From assembly GCA_050084515.1 (NCBI GenBank), contig CM114275.1:372001-436000 (forward strand): a DNA stretch of 64,000 bases. Direction: 5' to 3'. Under the pieces are notes generated by a model. It did not search any database, had not been told where the DNA came from, and saw only the letters and a list, made by a program, of their open reading frames with translations. The position numbers and the translations under genes were made by a program. Shown here piece after piece: positions 12,101 through 21,639 of this stretch. This DNA comes from Blasia pusilla. Lineage: Eukaryota; Marchantiophyta; Marchantiopsida; Blasiales. The stretch's first letter is position 1. Every line of letters begins with the position of its first letter.

Positions 12101-12468
12101 TGTCATGACCATACGCATTATGTCGTAGAGTATAGTGTGCTAGTAGAGGTCATACCTTATGTAGGACCGTAGTGGCTAGGTAGATATGCGGTTTCATACA
12201 TAGGGTTGGGGGTTACTCAGTTGGGGGTGACTTTCCCAGTAGAGCCCGCTCTTAGGTTGGAGGATATAGTGTGGTGTGCACCCAAAGAACAGTCAGTTCT
12301 TTGAGTTGAGCCTCTTGCGTTGGGAGTTAGCCTTGGTAGTGAGTAGATCTCTTGGCTATGATGTTTCCCGCAAGCTTCGACCTAGATTCTCCCATCGTGA
12401 AGTGGGTTTGGCTCGATTGTATGTGATTCTATACGTGTTTTATGACAGTAGGTCTCTCACGGATTTCA
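12101..12468 (+). repeat. A1 repeat of element A (5' terminal repeat)
   Basis: It starts TGTCATGACC, ends GGATTTCA, and matches 21272-21639 without gaps over 368 bp (about 95% by eye). It has LTR-like TG...CA ends, but unlike the 3' copy it is flanked by no B repeat on either side. It directly follows the AATG target duplication. Confidence 0.9.
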
Positions 12469-13305
12469 CTCAAGCAACTGCAGTAGATCGATGGTAGCTT
12501 CGATTGTGGATCAGGTGGATCTGGTTAGGGTCGATTGTGTACTCAACCGTGGATGTTCGTGGCTTGTGGCCTATGTTGGAGGTAGGAATCTGGTGTGGTT
12601 GGTTGGGAAAGAAGCGCCTTGCTGAGAGCTTTCCAACGTGCTTTAGATCGCCGGATTTCGTCAAGGGAGTTGGAAGTTATCAAGGATTGAAGATTTTGGT
12701 TCGTGTTCGACGGTTTTCTGATGTGGAGAGCTTGGAGTGCGGAAGCTCTGTTGAAGTTCATTCAGATCGGGTGAGAGGTTCCTGTTGCTACTTGTATTTT
12801 GATCTCATGTGAAGCTATCTGCTCGAGTGTGTGGAGCGTTGCGGATTTCTGCGTGCATGAAACTGGGCGGAAGCGCTGTCGGATTTGCGATTTTGGAGGT
12901 GTATGGACAGCAAGTTTGTCTGACTTTTAGTTTGAAGTACAAATCTTGGTTGTAGCTGAATTTTTGTGGAGAGATAGCTATGGTGATCAATTGAATTCTG
13001 GTTGAAACAGAGTCAATTTTGGTCGAGGATTTGTGGAGTAATTGCTGATCGAAATTTCCTGACTAGCTCAAGGTGTGGCTATGGTGGACAGCGGATCGGA
13101 GGGGCTGGTTCGTTGGTGACTCGTTCATTGTTGGAGACGCCTATTCCGTTGGGGGCGTCCTGGTTGGGCCTCTCTCCATAGCGAAGCATGGCGAAGCATG
13201 GCGATAGGGGCATGTCTCGAGCATATCTCGGCGTTTTGAGGCTTCAAGGCAACTGGTGGTAGCTCGGGGCGAGTGGGCGTGAGAGGCGGAGTAAGGAGCA
13301 AGGAG

Positions 13306-13329
13306 CAAGCAAGCAAGCTTGCTTGCTTG
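13306..13329. repeat. Perfect 24-bp palindrome
   Basis: Three CAAG-type units read straight into their exact reverse complement (CAAGCAAGCAAG then CTTGCTTGCTTG). It lies about 50 bp before the 5S-like segment. Confidence 0.9.
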
Positions 13330-13377
13330 GGTGTGAGGCAATTTTTGCAGGATTTTTTATTTGAGTGTTGCATAACT

Positions 13378-13449
13378 GGTCACCCATCTTTGGGCTATTC
13401 TGCTTGGAAGACGCTAAACTGCTGAGTTCTTAACTATGCCAGTGTACAC
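13378..13449 (-). pseudogene. 5S rRNA-like fragment in antisense orientation
   Basis: Read on the minus strand this ~72-bp stretch aligns with the central and 3' part of plant 5S rRNA. It has GTG-AC-GG near the start, then GAACTC-GCAGTT-AGCG (box A region), then CAGAA-AG and GATGGGTGACC (box C region). Mismatches and a small deletion between the boxes show that it is a derived fragment and not a working gene. It lies inside the leader of element A. Either 5S or a 5S-derived SINE was inserted, or the leader recruited 5S sequence, as Cassandra-type elements did in their LTRs. Confidence 0.65.
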
Positions 13450-13979
13450 ACTGGTGTAGCTCATTTGGTGTTGTTCGGAGATGTGTTAGGCGTTTTATGC
13501 ATCTCAAGTTTTTTGGTTGATGGACCTCTAGCGCATACTATGGTGTAGCCTCTCCATGCATGTGATATTTTCAGGTGTTGCGAGTCCGACTAGCACGTCA
13601 TCTACCCGCGGCGGAGTAGCTATTGCGTTAGAATTGTGTGGTGGATTTTGTGGATTCAGGGGGCACCACGTTTGGTGGATTGTGTTACCTTGATTTCCAT
13701 TTGCGATTGGAGGGTTGTCGTTGGACTTCCTATGTTTGGATCCCCTCCATGGTTGCTTCTTGCTTGCGGGCCCATTGTTAGGGTTTACGCTGATTTCCAG
13801 AGTAGTGTTACTCCTGTGTGCTACCGGTAGTGAGGCTAGAGTGATGACGAGTAGACTATGGGAGGCTTCTTGTGGTGCTAATAAGTTACGTTGCCTACAC
13901 CCATAGCTAAAAGAGCTAGAATAGTACTGCGACATCGACGTCACTAGGTTACTTAGTAGTGGTAATTTGGTGGTGGTGT

Positions 13980-15294
13980 GGCATCGGCGTTGGTCATCAC
14001 GGAGTTGTCTGGTGGTCTGTTTGGGACCGTGGTGCGGACAGTGGTGGTTTCACACGCAATGGATTGAGGTATCGGCTACCTTTTCCACTTCCGACGGTTG
14101 ATGAAGATGTTGCGTGGTGTGATATGCAGATGTTGCGGAACGCCACGTTGTTTACACCCTTCTTGGCTTGGAAGGGGTTGTTTCAGCACTTGGAGGGACC
14201 ACCCATGGACGATTACCATGAGTTTAGGAAGGACCATGTTGCTGAGATTGAGGCGTGGAGACAATATTGGTCTCCAGGCTATGTGTCTATCACCCATGGT
14301 GGTATTGGTAGTAGTGCTCCTACTATGCCGGCCCGACCCCGATCTGAGTCTGACCCGATCTAGCATCGAGCGGATGAGTACGAGCCGGAGTGGGGGTACC
14401 AGTGGGGGTTCTAGTGGAGGTACTAGTGCCCCACCATCGTTCAGCCCGGTTGCAGAGTTCTTCAAGAGGTTGAAGAAGAACTATCAGGGAGTGAAGATAG
14501 GGAAGTTGAGGAGTCTCCAGGAATTTGAGCGAAAGACTGGTGAGAGTCTTCGTGAGGCATACACTCGTATGCGACGCTTGATTTCAGTTACCCAGGGTAT
14601 GACTGAGGCTGAGGCAGTCGAGTTTTGGTATGGGATCTTGGACAGAGAGTTGCGCTGCAGGGTACGTGATGCTACTCTTATGAGTGATGATTCATCCACA
14701 TTGACCCATGTGTTTGCTCTATCTGAGAAGATTGAGCTTAACATGGTGGAGGAGAGAGTGGTGACATTCCCATTCATTAGGGATACAACTTCTATTTCTC
14801 CAGTTTAGTAGTCCACCTCACAGTCTTGTAGTAGTGGTGGTGATAGGAGTAGTGGGAGTCGTGGGAGGTACACACGACCTCAGTCAGGTCCTAGAAGGAC
14901 ACTTGCGCAGAGACCATTGCCTTCATTTGCTGCCCCGCAGCAAGGACAGTCATGTTGGACATGTGGAGGTGATCATGTTAGGAAGTTTTGTCCCCAAGAG
15001 GATGGGAGACGGACCTTGGAGGATGGGCCTCAATCGGCCCCACCTCAGTGTGATCATTGCGGGAGACCAGGTCATCCTCGAGAGCGTTGCTTTGATCTTC
15101 ATCCAGAGTTGAGATCAGGCCGTGGCCGTGGTGGAGTAGCTCCGAGAGGCCGAGGTGGTAGAGGTGGACCAGTGGTTGGAGAGCCTACGGTGGCTACCCC
15201 TACCACTACGACAGAGTCAGCTATGGCTGCGAGGATTGAGCAGTTGGAGAAAAAGTTGGCTACTATGGATGGTATCCAGCATAGATCAGGTTAA
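13980..15294 (+). pseudogene. gag: gag of element A: capsid-like region and two zinc knuckles
   Basis: The N-terminal part (13980-14363) shares WKG-FQHLEGPPMD-YHEF with gag of element B. A frameshift near 14400 leads into a Retrotrans_gag-like helical region at about 14440-14780 (FKRLKKNYQG, LREAYTRMRRL). Two adjacent TAG codons at 14806-14811 interrupt before the nucleocapsid part. Two knuckles follow: C-x2-C-x3-H-x4-C (about 14955-14993, one residue short in the first spacer) and a canonical C-x2-C-x4-H-x4-C (about 15049-15090), then an RG-rich tail. Gag would form the particle and bind element RNA. TAG codons at 15355 and 15436 and TAA at 15292 interrupt the link to protease. Confidence 0.8.
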
Positions 15295-15479
15295 GGAGCA
15301 GGGGCTTCCACCTCTTATGGAGGGGATGATCTCTCTTATATGGCGAGTGCAACATAGGTTGAGGCATTAGCTGCAGTTACGAGAGGAGCCACTCGAGCGT
15401 CAGAGCCACGTGGTGCTACTGTGGAGTTGGACCCATAGAGGGGTGAGGCTGGGAGGCAGGCTAGGCTTCCCAGTCATTC

Positions 15480-16544
15480 TTGTTGTCTGAGGTGCTTAAG
15501 ACTCCATCCATGGTTCCTACGCAGCCTATTGAACCGATAGTGGGGACTGAGGCATCTACATCGCGTCTAGTAGACACGGATGCATCATCCAGTGCAGTAT
15601 TGCGGATGGCAACTTCAATGTTGGGATCCCCATTGTTTTCGGCCACGGAACTGATGGCTTTAGGAGTTGACTTAGCTCCTGTATTTCAACTAGCAGCCAC
15701 GTTGTGTGAACGTGGGGGTATTACTGCTACACGTGCTGAGGTGGATGAGGGTGTTGCGGTGGAGCGGCCCTCTATGTCAGGTGTAGCATTCAGTACCAGT
15801 GCTACATGGCAGGAAGGAGCGATGAAGATGGATGCATTACCATCCTGGCCAGCCATTGATCGTGAGAGGCTTACACCCGGTGTATGTATGTTGGACAACC
15901 GCAATGGGATATTCCGATTGGTGAGTCCTACAGGACAGGTGTATAGACCAGATAGAGTCTTGTTAGACTCTGGTGCCCAACCTTTGATGTTGGGAAGGGC
16001 GTCATGTATTGGTTTGGGTAGTCGGAGGTCAGAGCTTGAGCCTTGCCCATTCCAGATTCAAACATCACTTGGAGGAGCCAATGATAGGTCTCAATTCATG
16101 ACATGGGAGAAGTTGTCTGTACAATTGAGAACAGATCATGCAATTGATAGCTCCCGCTTGGGAGTACCTACAGTGGTCACATCAGCCGAGTCGTATAATG
16201 TACTAGTTGGAGGAGCAGTATTGTACCCGATGGGTTTTGAGATGGATTACTGGACTGAGACAGCGTCTTATAGACCTGGTTGGCAATCCGGGGATGGACG
16301 TATGAGCCAAGTTCCAGTGAGATTTATTTATGGGGCTCGATTGGGAGGGTCTTCCCCAACAATGTTAGCATCTGTGGCTGGTTTTAGTGGAGTAGTCACT
16401 TGGCCAAGAGACTTTTTGGAAGGTAATGTTTCAGCTATGGATTCTCCTGTGCATGAGGAGGTAGAGGAGGTCCCTAGTTTTACAGCAGTGGAATCCTCAT
16501 CGTTGGATATGCCACTTTGGAGTTCAGGCGGTGCACTATGGTAG
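15480..16544 (+). pseudogene. pro: Aspartic protease region of element A
   Basis: The frame has 354 codons. The retropepsin-type motif LLDSGA lies at 15960-15977 (DSG at 15966-15974), followed by a hydrophobic LMLG flap-side segment and further on VLVGGAVLYPMGF. The ~160 residues before the motif are conserved with elements B and C (LG-PLFSATEL-LGV) and have no domain I recognise. The frame is closed by TAG at 16542, after which the same frame continues into the methyltransferase. In elements B and C the active-site DSG reads DSR. Confidence 0.8.
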
Positions 16545-16679
16545 GAGGTTGATCGCCTACTGCAGAAGGCTTGGTGTGAGGCTCTTATACCTCACGAGGA
16601 AGAGGAGGCCCCACGACGGACTCCTACTTCTGTATCCCCTTTGGATACTACACCCATTATATGGCAGTATCCGCCCGAG

Positions 16680-17876
16680 GGCATTTGTGTGTTAGATCTC
16701 TTTGGTGGGATTAGCAATGGTTTGGCTACATTGTTGCAGGCCGGTATTTCTGTGCGGAGATACGTGTATGTGGAGCGAGATGAGACAACCCAGAGAGTCT
16801 CATCCCGACATATTGATTAGTTGATGCGGAGATATCCTGAGTTGTTGCCTCCATCAGCTATTCGTGGGTACCAGCGTGCTTTTCCGTCACACATTGCATT
16901 GTTGGAGGCGCAGGACCTTGAGAGGGTTGGTCCTGTGGATTTGGTGATTGATGGATGGCCATGTCAGGGTCATACACGTGCTGGTCGTGGTGAGGGATTA
17001 CACGACCCTAGGTCTCGATTGTTTTGGGAGATGTTACGGGTGTTACGACATCTTCAGGTTCATCAGGCACGTGCTCCAACTTACATTCTCGAGAATGCTC
17101 CATTGTTGGATGACACTCGGACCCGGATGATGGCGAGTGTTCATGAGGTGCGGTCTTGGATTGGACCAACGGTGTTGTTGGATGCAACGCGAGTTGGCTC
17201 GCGTGCACATCGTCCACGCTTGTGGTGGACAAACTTGTTGCCTAGGGAGGTTCTACGTCGAGCATATGATGTAGTGCAGCGGGATCCTTGCCTTACAGTG
17301 GATAGTATCTTGGATACTGGGCGACTTTCTCAGGTGGTGAGGGTTATTGATCGGTCACCCATGGTAGTGGTGAACCGTGTGGGCCAGCCTAGGATGACAC
17401 TACCCATATTTGTGAGTTTTCCCTCGTCACATGCTTATAGGGAAGGTGGTCTCGGGCTTGTATGGGATTCTCATGTGCGACAGTTGGTGGAGCCTAACGC
17501 TGATGAGAGAGAGCGTGCGATGGGATTTGCTACTCGTGTGACAGCCGTTGCTTCCATTTCTGAGGCTTCACGACGTCATGTGTTGGGTCAGGCCATGGAC
17601 CTGAATTTTTTGACTTGGATTTGGAGTCTTGGTATGGCCGAGCAACGTCGACTTTGGACTATGTCTGTTGGTCTTCCACCCCTTGTAATGAGCTCGATGG
17701 CTACCGGGACGGTAGAGGCATTGGCTAGGGGCGAGGAGAGTAGAATTTTGCATCCTTCGAGTAAATGGGATGTAATGGCTGGGCATGTGGAGTTGGTTGC
17801 TCATGTTGGTGGAGGAGTTATTTGCTCAGATGATGGTGTAGCTAAGGGTGTACCATCTTGTGAGGGGATTGCGTAG
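16680..17876 (+). pseudogene. C5-cytosine DNA methyltransferase domain inside Pol (element A)
   Basis: The catalytic motifs appear in canonical order. Motif I is DLFGG (16695-16709) and is followed by GLATLL and an acidic YVYVERD. Motif IV is DGWPCQG, with catalytic Cys codon 16962-16964. Motif VI is ENAP (17091-17102). Motif VIII is SRAHRPRLWW (17199-17228). Motif IX/X is NADERERAMGF (17496-17528) followed by R-x2-LGQAMD. The order I-IV-VI-VIII-IX-X and the short spacing before the final motifs resemble DNMT3 and differ from the rearranged plant DRM enzymes. The frame is that of protease and RT, so it would be a Pol domain that methylates DNA cytosines. Only two TAG codons (16818 and 17874) break it here. 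All catalytic residues I can check are intact. Confidence 0.9.
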
Positions 17877-17882
17877 CAACCA

Positions 17883-19716
17883 ATGGCATCATCCTCTTCG
17901 TCTAGTGTGCCAGTGGAGGAGACTTGGGAGCCATTACTTGGGCCCAAGCTTACGGGAGGTGAGAAACGACGCTTGACACAGTTCCTACGTGCTTATAGGA
18001 GTTGTTTTGCCTTTAGCATAAAGGAGTTGGGTGCTCTGGTTGGACCCGGTATACGGATTGATTTGGCTAGTGATACGCCAATCTTCCGTCATCCCTACCG
18101 ATATAGTGATATGGAGAGGGACCTGATTCAGAGTAGGACGTTGGACCTTTCGGAGGCTGGATTAGTGGAGTTGTCGCATGGAGAGTATGCATCAGCCACT
18201 GTCATGCCTGCTAAAAAGGATATGCATGATAACTACACGGATAGGCGGATGTGTGGAGATTACCGTCCTATCAATCGGCAAACCAAGGCCGATAGGTTTG
18301 CCATGCCTACACCTCAGGAGATCTTTGATGTGGTGGGATAGGCAAAGATTTTCAGTACTTTGGATCTTCGGGCAGGATACCATCAATTGCCGATTCGAGA
18401 GAGTGACAAGGCCAAGATAGCATTTTGGGATGTCAACTCTCATGGCAAGGATTTTTTTTACCAGTGGAAATTCTTACCCTTTGGGTTGAAGAATGCACAT
18501 GCCGAGTTTCAGAGAGTGATGGACATGATTCTAGCACGGTTGGATTTTGTTCGGTGTTACATTGATGATATCTTGGTGTTCAGTAACACGGTGGAGGAGC
18601 ATAGATACACTTGCAGATGGTGTTTGAGCGGTTGAAAGCTCATGGTCTACGTTTGCATCCAAGAAAGTGTAAGTTCTTCCATGAGGATGTTGAGTACTTG
18701 GGTCATGTGATCTATCCAGGTGGTTTGGGAGTTCAGCAAGCAAAGGTGGAGGCTATTGCACTTATTCCGCGTCCGGTAGATGTGAGGAGAGTTCGGGCAT
18801 TCATGGGATTGGTGAACTACTATCTGAGGTATGTGAAGGGATTTAGTGCTATGGCAAAGCCTTTGAACCAATTGTTGAAATCAGATCAAGAGTGGCACTG
18901 GGGAGATGATCAGGAGAGAGCTTTTGTGGAGCTTAAGGCCCAATTGGTGGCGGCGCCTATCTTGAGGAGACCTATCAGAGGGCGCCCATTTCAATTACAC
19001 ACCGATTGGAGTAGGTTGGGACTTGGGGCGGTGTTGACACAACATGATGATGAGCACATGGAGTTTGTGGTGGCCTATGCAAGTCGTTGAATAATGCAGC
19101 GGAGTCGCGCTATAGTTCATATGAGGGAGAGTGCTTGGCAGTAGTGTGGGCTGTGGCACACTTTAGGTGTTACTTGTTTGGCACACAATTTACCCTTGTT
19201 ACTCATCACCAGCCGCTCAAGTGGTTGATGGAGTCTGACAAGCTTACAGGGAAGCTTGCACGGTGGTCTCTTATCTTACAGGAGTATGACTTCCAGGTGG
19301 AACATAGACCTGGAGTTGCCAACCTTGATGTTGATGGGTTGAGTAGGAACCCATGTAATAGCCAAGACGATGCAACTAGGACTAGATGGCATGGCGAGGT
19401 TGATGAGGAGATGGTGCCAAGTTGGCATGCATCCGCCTTTTTATGTTGGTTAGTGGTGGACTCTAGTATGGAGGACCACATGACATCTTACTCTAGTCAG
19501 AGGGTAGATGGCCAGCCTTCAGATCCTAAGGTTGGAGATGGTGGTATGGATCAGCGTGATATTCATGATGATGCGTTGGTGTTGGAGTTCCTACAAACCA
19601 GTAGGGTGCAAGGCATAGTGAGTGCCAAGGAGCAAGACCGTGTTCTTCAACGTGCTAAGAGGTATCGATTGGAAGGAACACATATTCTCCGTGTGTGGGA
19701 GGAAGAGCACAAGTAG
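17883..19716 (+). pseudogene. Reverse transcriptase and RNase H of element A
   Basis: RT fingers/palm motifs run from about 18040: MCGDYRPIN, then LDLRAGYHQ, then the LPFGLKNA segment and YIDD at 18558-18569. RNase H follows, with HTDWS, the YEGECLA segment and then THHQPL where sister copies have TDHQPL, so one catalytic Asp is His (19204-19206). The frame is that of protease and methyltransferase until about 18600. It then shifts near 18600, near 19085 and near 19700. TAG at 18339 interrupts. The RT type is Ty3/gypsy. Confidence 0.9.
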
Positions 19717-20849
19717 TGCCGCATTTGGCTCAAAGAGAGCGCATTGTACGACATGCCCATGAGGAGTTGGGACATTTTGGGGTAAAGCGTACGTATAGCT
19801 TACTCCTTGGTCAGTATTGGTGGCGTGGCATGCATACACAGGTGCAGCAGTTGGTGTCATATTGTATGGTTTGTGACCGGGTGAGGGCATCATTCAATGC
19901 CCCTACACCATAGTTACACCCCTTGCCTATTATGGGTTTGGGTTACCGTTGGAGTGTGGACTTTGCGGGACCGTTACTGTTGACTGTACGACATCATCGA
20001 TATGTGTTGGTGATGGTGGAGCACTTCTCCAAGTGGATTGAGTTGGTGGCATTAGCTGACAAGGCAAGTGAGGGAACGGCGTACGCGTTTCTTGATAGAA
20101 TGCTTAGTCATTTTGGTGCACCAGCTGAAGTGCTGACCGACCACGGTACAGAGTTTCAGGGTGAGTTTTAGGTCTTGTGTGACAAGGCGTTGATTGATCA
20201 TCGGACCACGTCTCAAGATCATCCAGAGGCGGATGGTTTGGCTCAGCGTGTGGTTCAGACGGTGAAGAGGACATTGCGCAAGTATGGCCTACAGAAGGGG
20301 CATATTGGAGATTGGGATATTTAGTTGCCATGGTTAGCCATGGGGTATAGGTTCAGTCGCCAAGCATCCTTGGCTTCCTTCTCATCTTATTTTCTGTTAT
20401 ATGGCCGAGATCCAAACTTGCCAACAGCAATTCGTCAGGAGTCTAGTGAGGTGGTGAACGACCCAGAGATGTGGATGAGGGTGTGTTCTCAGCGGGCAGA
20501 GCTCTTTCGGAGAGTTATGCCAACAGCCTTTGAGAATCTTGCAATTGCTCAACATAGAGATACGTTGCGGTATGCAACCATTCAGGGTGGAGGTTATCAA
20601 CCATCGATTTGTAGGTTTCATGTGGGGGACTATGTCTATTTGCAGCAGACTGAACCGACAACGTTGGATGTGACGGCAGACCGCACTATTTTACGAGTGC
20701 GCGAGGTGTTAGCTTCTGGAGTTCTCATGTTGGAGGGTCGTGATGGAGTTGTTTGGAAGGACCATGTGCGTAATTGTGCGCCATATCATCTTCCAAATTT
20801 GGATGGTACTCTTGACCCAAGCTTAGCCATGATACGTGCTAGCTTGAGA
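19695..20849 (+). pseudogene. int: DDE integrase of element A
   Basis: The N-terminal zinc region has HAHEELGHFG and, about 30 residues on, CMVC (H2C2). The core has Asp at 19959 (VDFAGP) and Asp at 20139 (LTDHGTEF). The expected Glu codon of DGLAERV reads CAG (Gln) at 20244-20246, while element C keeps Glu. A C-terminal part (GDYVYL through WKDHVRNCAPYHLPN) leads into the PHD finger. TAG codons at 19911, 20169 and 20322 replace glutamines preserved in sister copies. This is clearly a Ty3/gypsy integrase, and no tyrosine recombinase is present. Confidence 0.9.
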
Positions 20850-20990
20850 TGCATGTTGTGTGGGTCTGCTGATAACAGAGCCCGTATGTTGGTGTGTGAT
20901 CGGTGTTCTAGGGGTTGGCACATGATGTGTTTGACTCCATGTATGGATGTTGCTCTTATTGGAAGGTGGGTTTGTCCTCGATGTACTTAA
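20850..20990 (+). pseudogene. PHD finger at the C-terminus of integrase (element A)
   Basis: The eight zinc ligands follow the C4HC3 pattern: CMLC, eleven residues, CDRC, SRGW-H, two residues, C, then ~17 residues to CPRC, with the usual Trp two residues before the last pair. The polyprotein ends two codons later at TAA 20988-20990. PHD fingers commonly read histone H3 tails. Sitting behind integrase, it could steer integration to chromatin marks as a chromodomain does in chromoviruses (inference). The domain itself is intact in this copy, but the polyprotein around it is not. Confidence 0.88.
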
Positions 20991-21149
20991 GAGAGATAGA
21001 TGACTTGATCTTTGCATGATATGGATTACATATGTGCGACTAACGGTGGGGCAACCTAGCACCCCGCCTTCTGATTCGTGCATCCACGAAGGTGTATAGC
21101 ATGTAGTAGATGTGTAGGGCTACCTGGGAGTTAGAGGGACCTAACCGCC

Positions 21150-21163
21150 AGTTAGGGGGGAGA
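21150..21163 (+). promoter_or_regulatory. Polypurine tract of element A
   Basis: GTTAGGGGGGAGAG directly precedes B1. The same arrangement (AGGGGGG just before B1) occurs in elements B (51441-51449) and C (28015-28025, minus). It should be the plus-strand primer site for reverse transcription. Confidence 0.75.
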
Positions 21164-21271
21164 GTTGTGGTACACTTATGTTTGTGGATGCTCTCGTCTA
21201 TGTTATGTATGTATATGAGTATGGTATGTCAGCGATGTATGTTGTATGACGATGTGGATTCGCACGAAAGC
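21164..21271 (+). repeat. B1 repeat of element A
   Basis: It begins GTTGTGGTACAC just after the polypurine tract and ends GCACGAAAG at the A2 boundary. It is repeated as B2 at 21640-21745 with only a handful of mismatches. Confidence 0.9.
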
Positions 21272-21639
21272 TGTCATGACCATACGGATTATGTCGTAGA
21301 GTATAGTGTGCTAGTAGAGGCCATACCTTATGTAGGACCGTAGTGGCTAGGTAGATATGCGGTTTCATACATAGGGTTGGGGGTTACTCAGTTGGGGGTG
21401 ACTTTCCTAGTAGGGCCCGCTCTTAGGTTGGAGGATATAGTGTGGAGTGCACCTAAAGAACAGTCAGTTCTTTGAGTTGGGTCTGTTGCATTGGGAGTTA
21501 GCCTTGGTAGTGAGTAGAGCTCTTGGCTATGGTGTTTCCCGCAAGCTTCGACCTAGATTCTCCCATCGTGGAGTGGATTTGGCTTGATTGTATGTGATTC
21601 TATACGTGTTTTATGACAGTAGGTCTTTCATGGATTTCA
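21272..21639 (+). repeat. A2 repeat of element A (3' copy of A1)
   Basis: It is 368 bp, the same length and ends as A1, with about 17 substitutions and no indel. It is sandwiched between B1 and B2. Confidence 0.92.

Larger units (their letters stand above)
12469..13958 (+). other. Untranslated leader of element A
   Basis: About 1.5 kb separates A1 from gag-like coding. No conserved coding is visible. It contains a tandem GCGAAGCATG repeat (about 13180-13202), a 24-bp palindrome (13306-13329) and a 5S-like segment in reverse orientation (13378-13449). I could not identify a primer-binding site with confidence; TGG at 12492 is a weak candidate. Confidence 0.6.

Noticed and set aside
14806-20324. 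TAG read as glutamine (code change) or repaired by U-to-C RNA editing
   Set aside because: COP1 and the ankyrin gene read with the standard code, U-to-C editing is known in plant organelles and not nuclear transcripts, and sister copies have CAG or CAA at several of the same sites. Methylation-driven decay is simpler.
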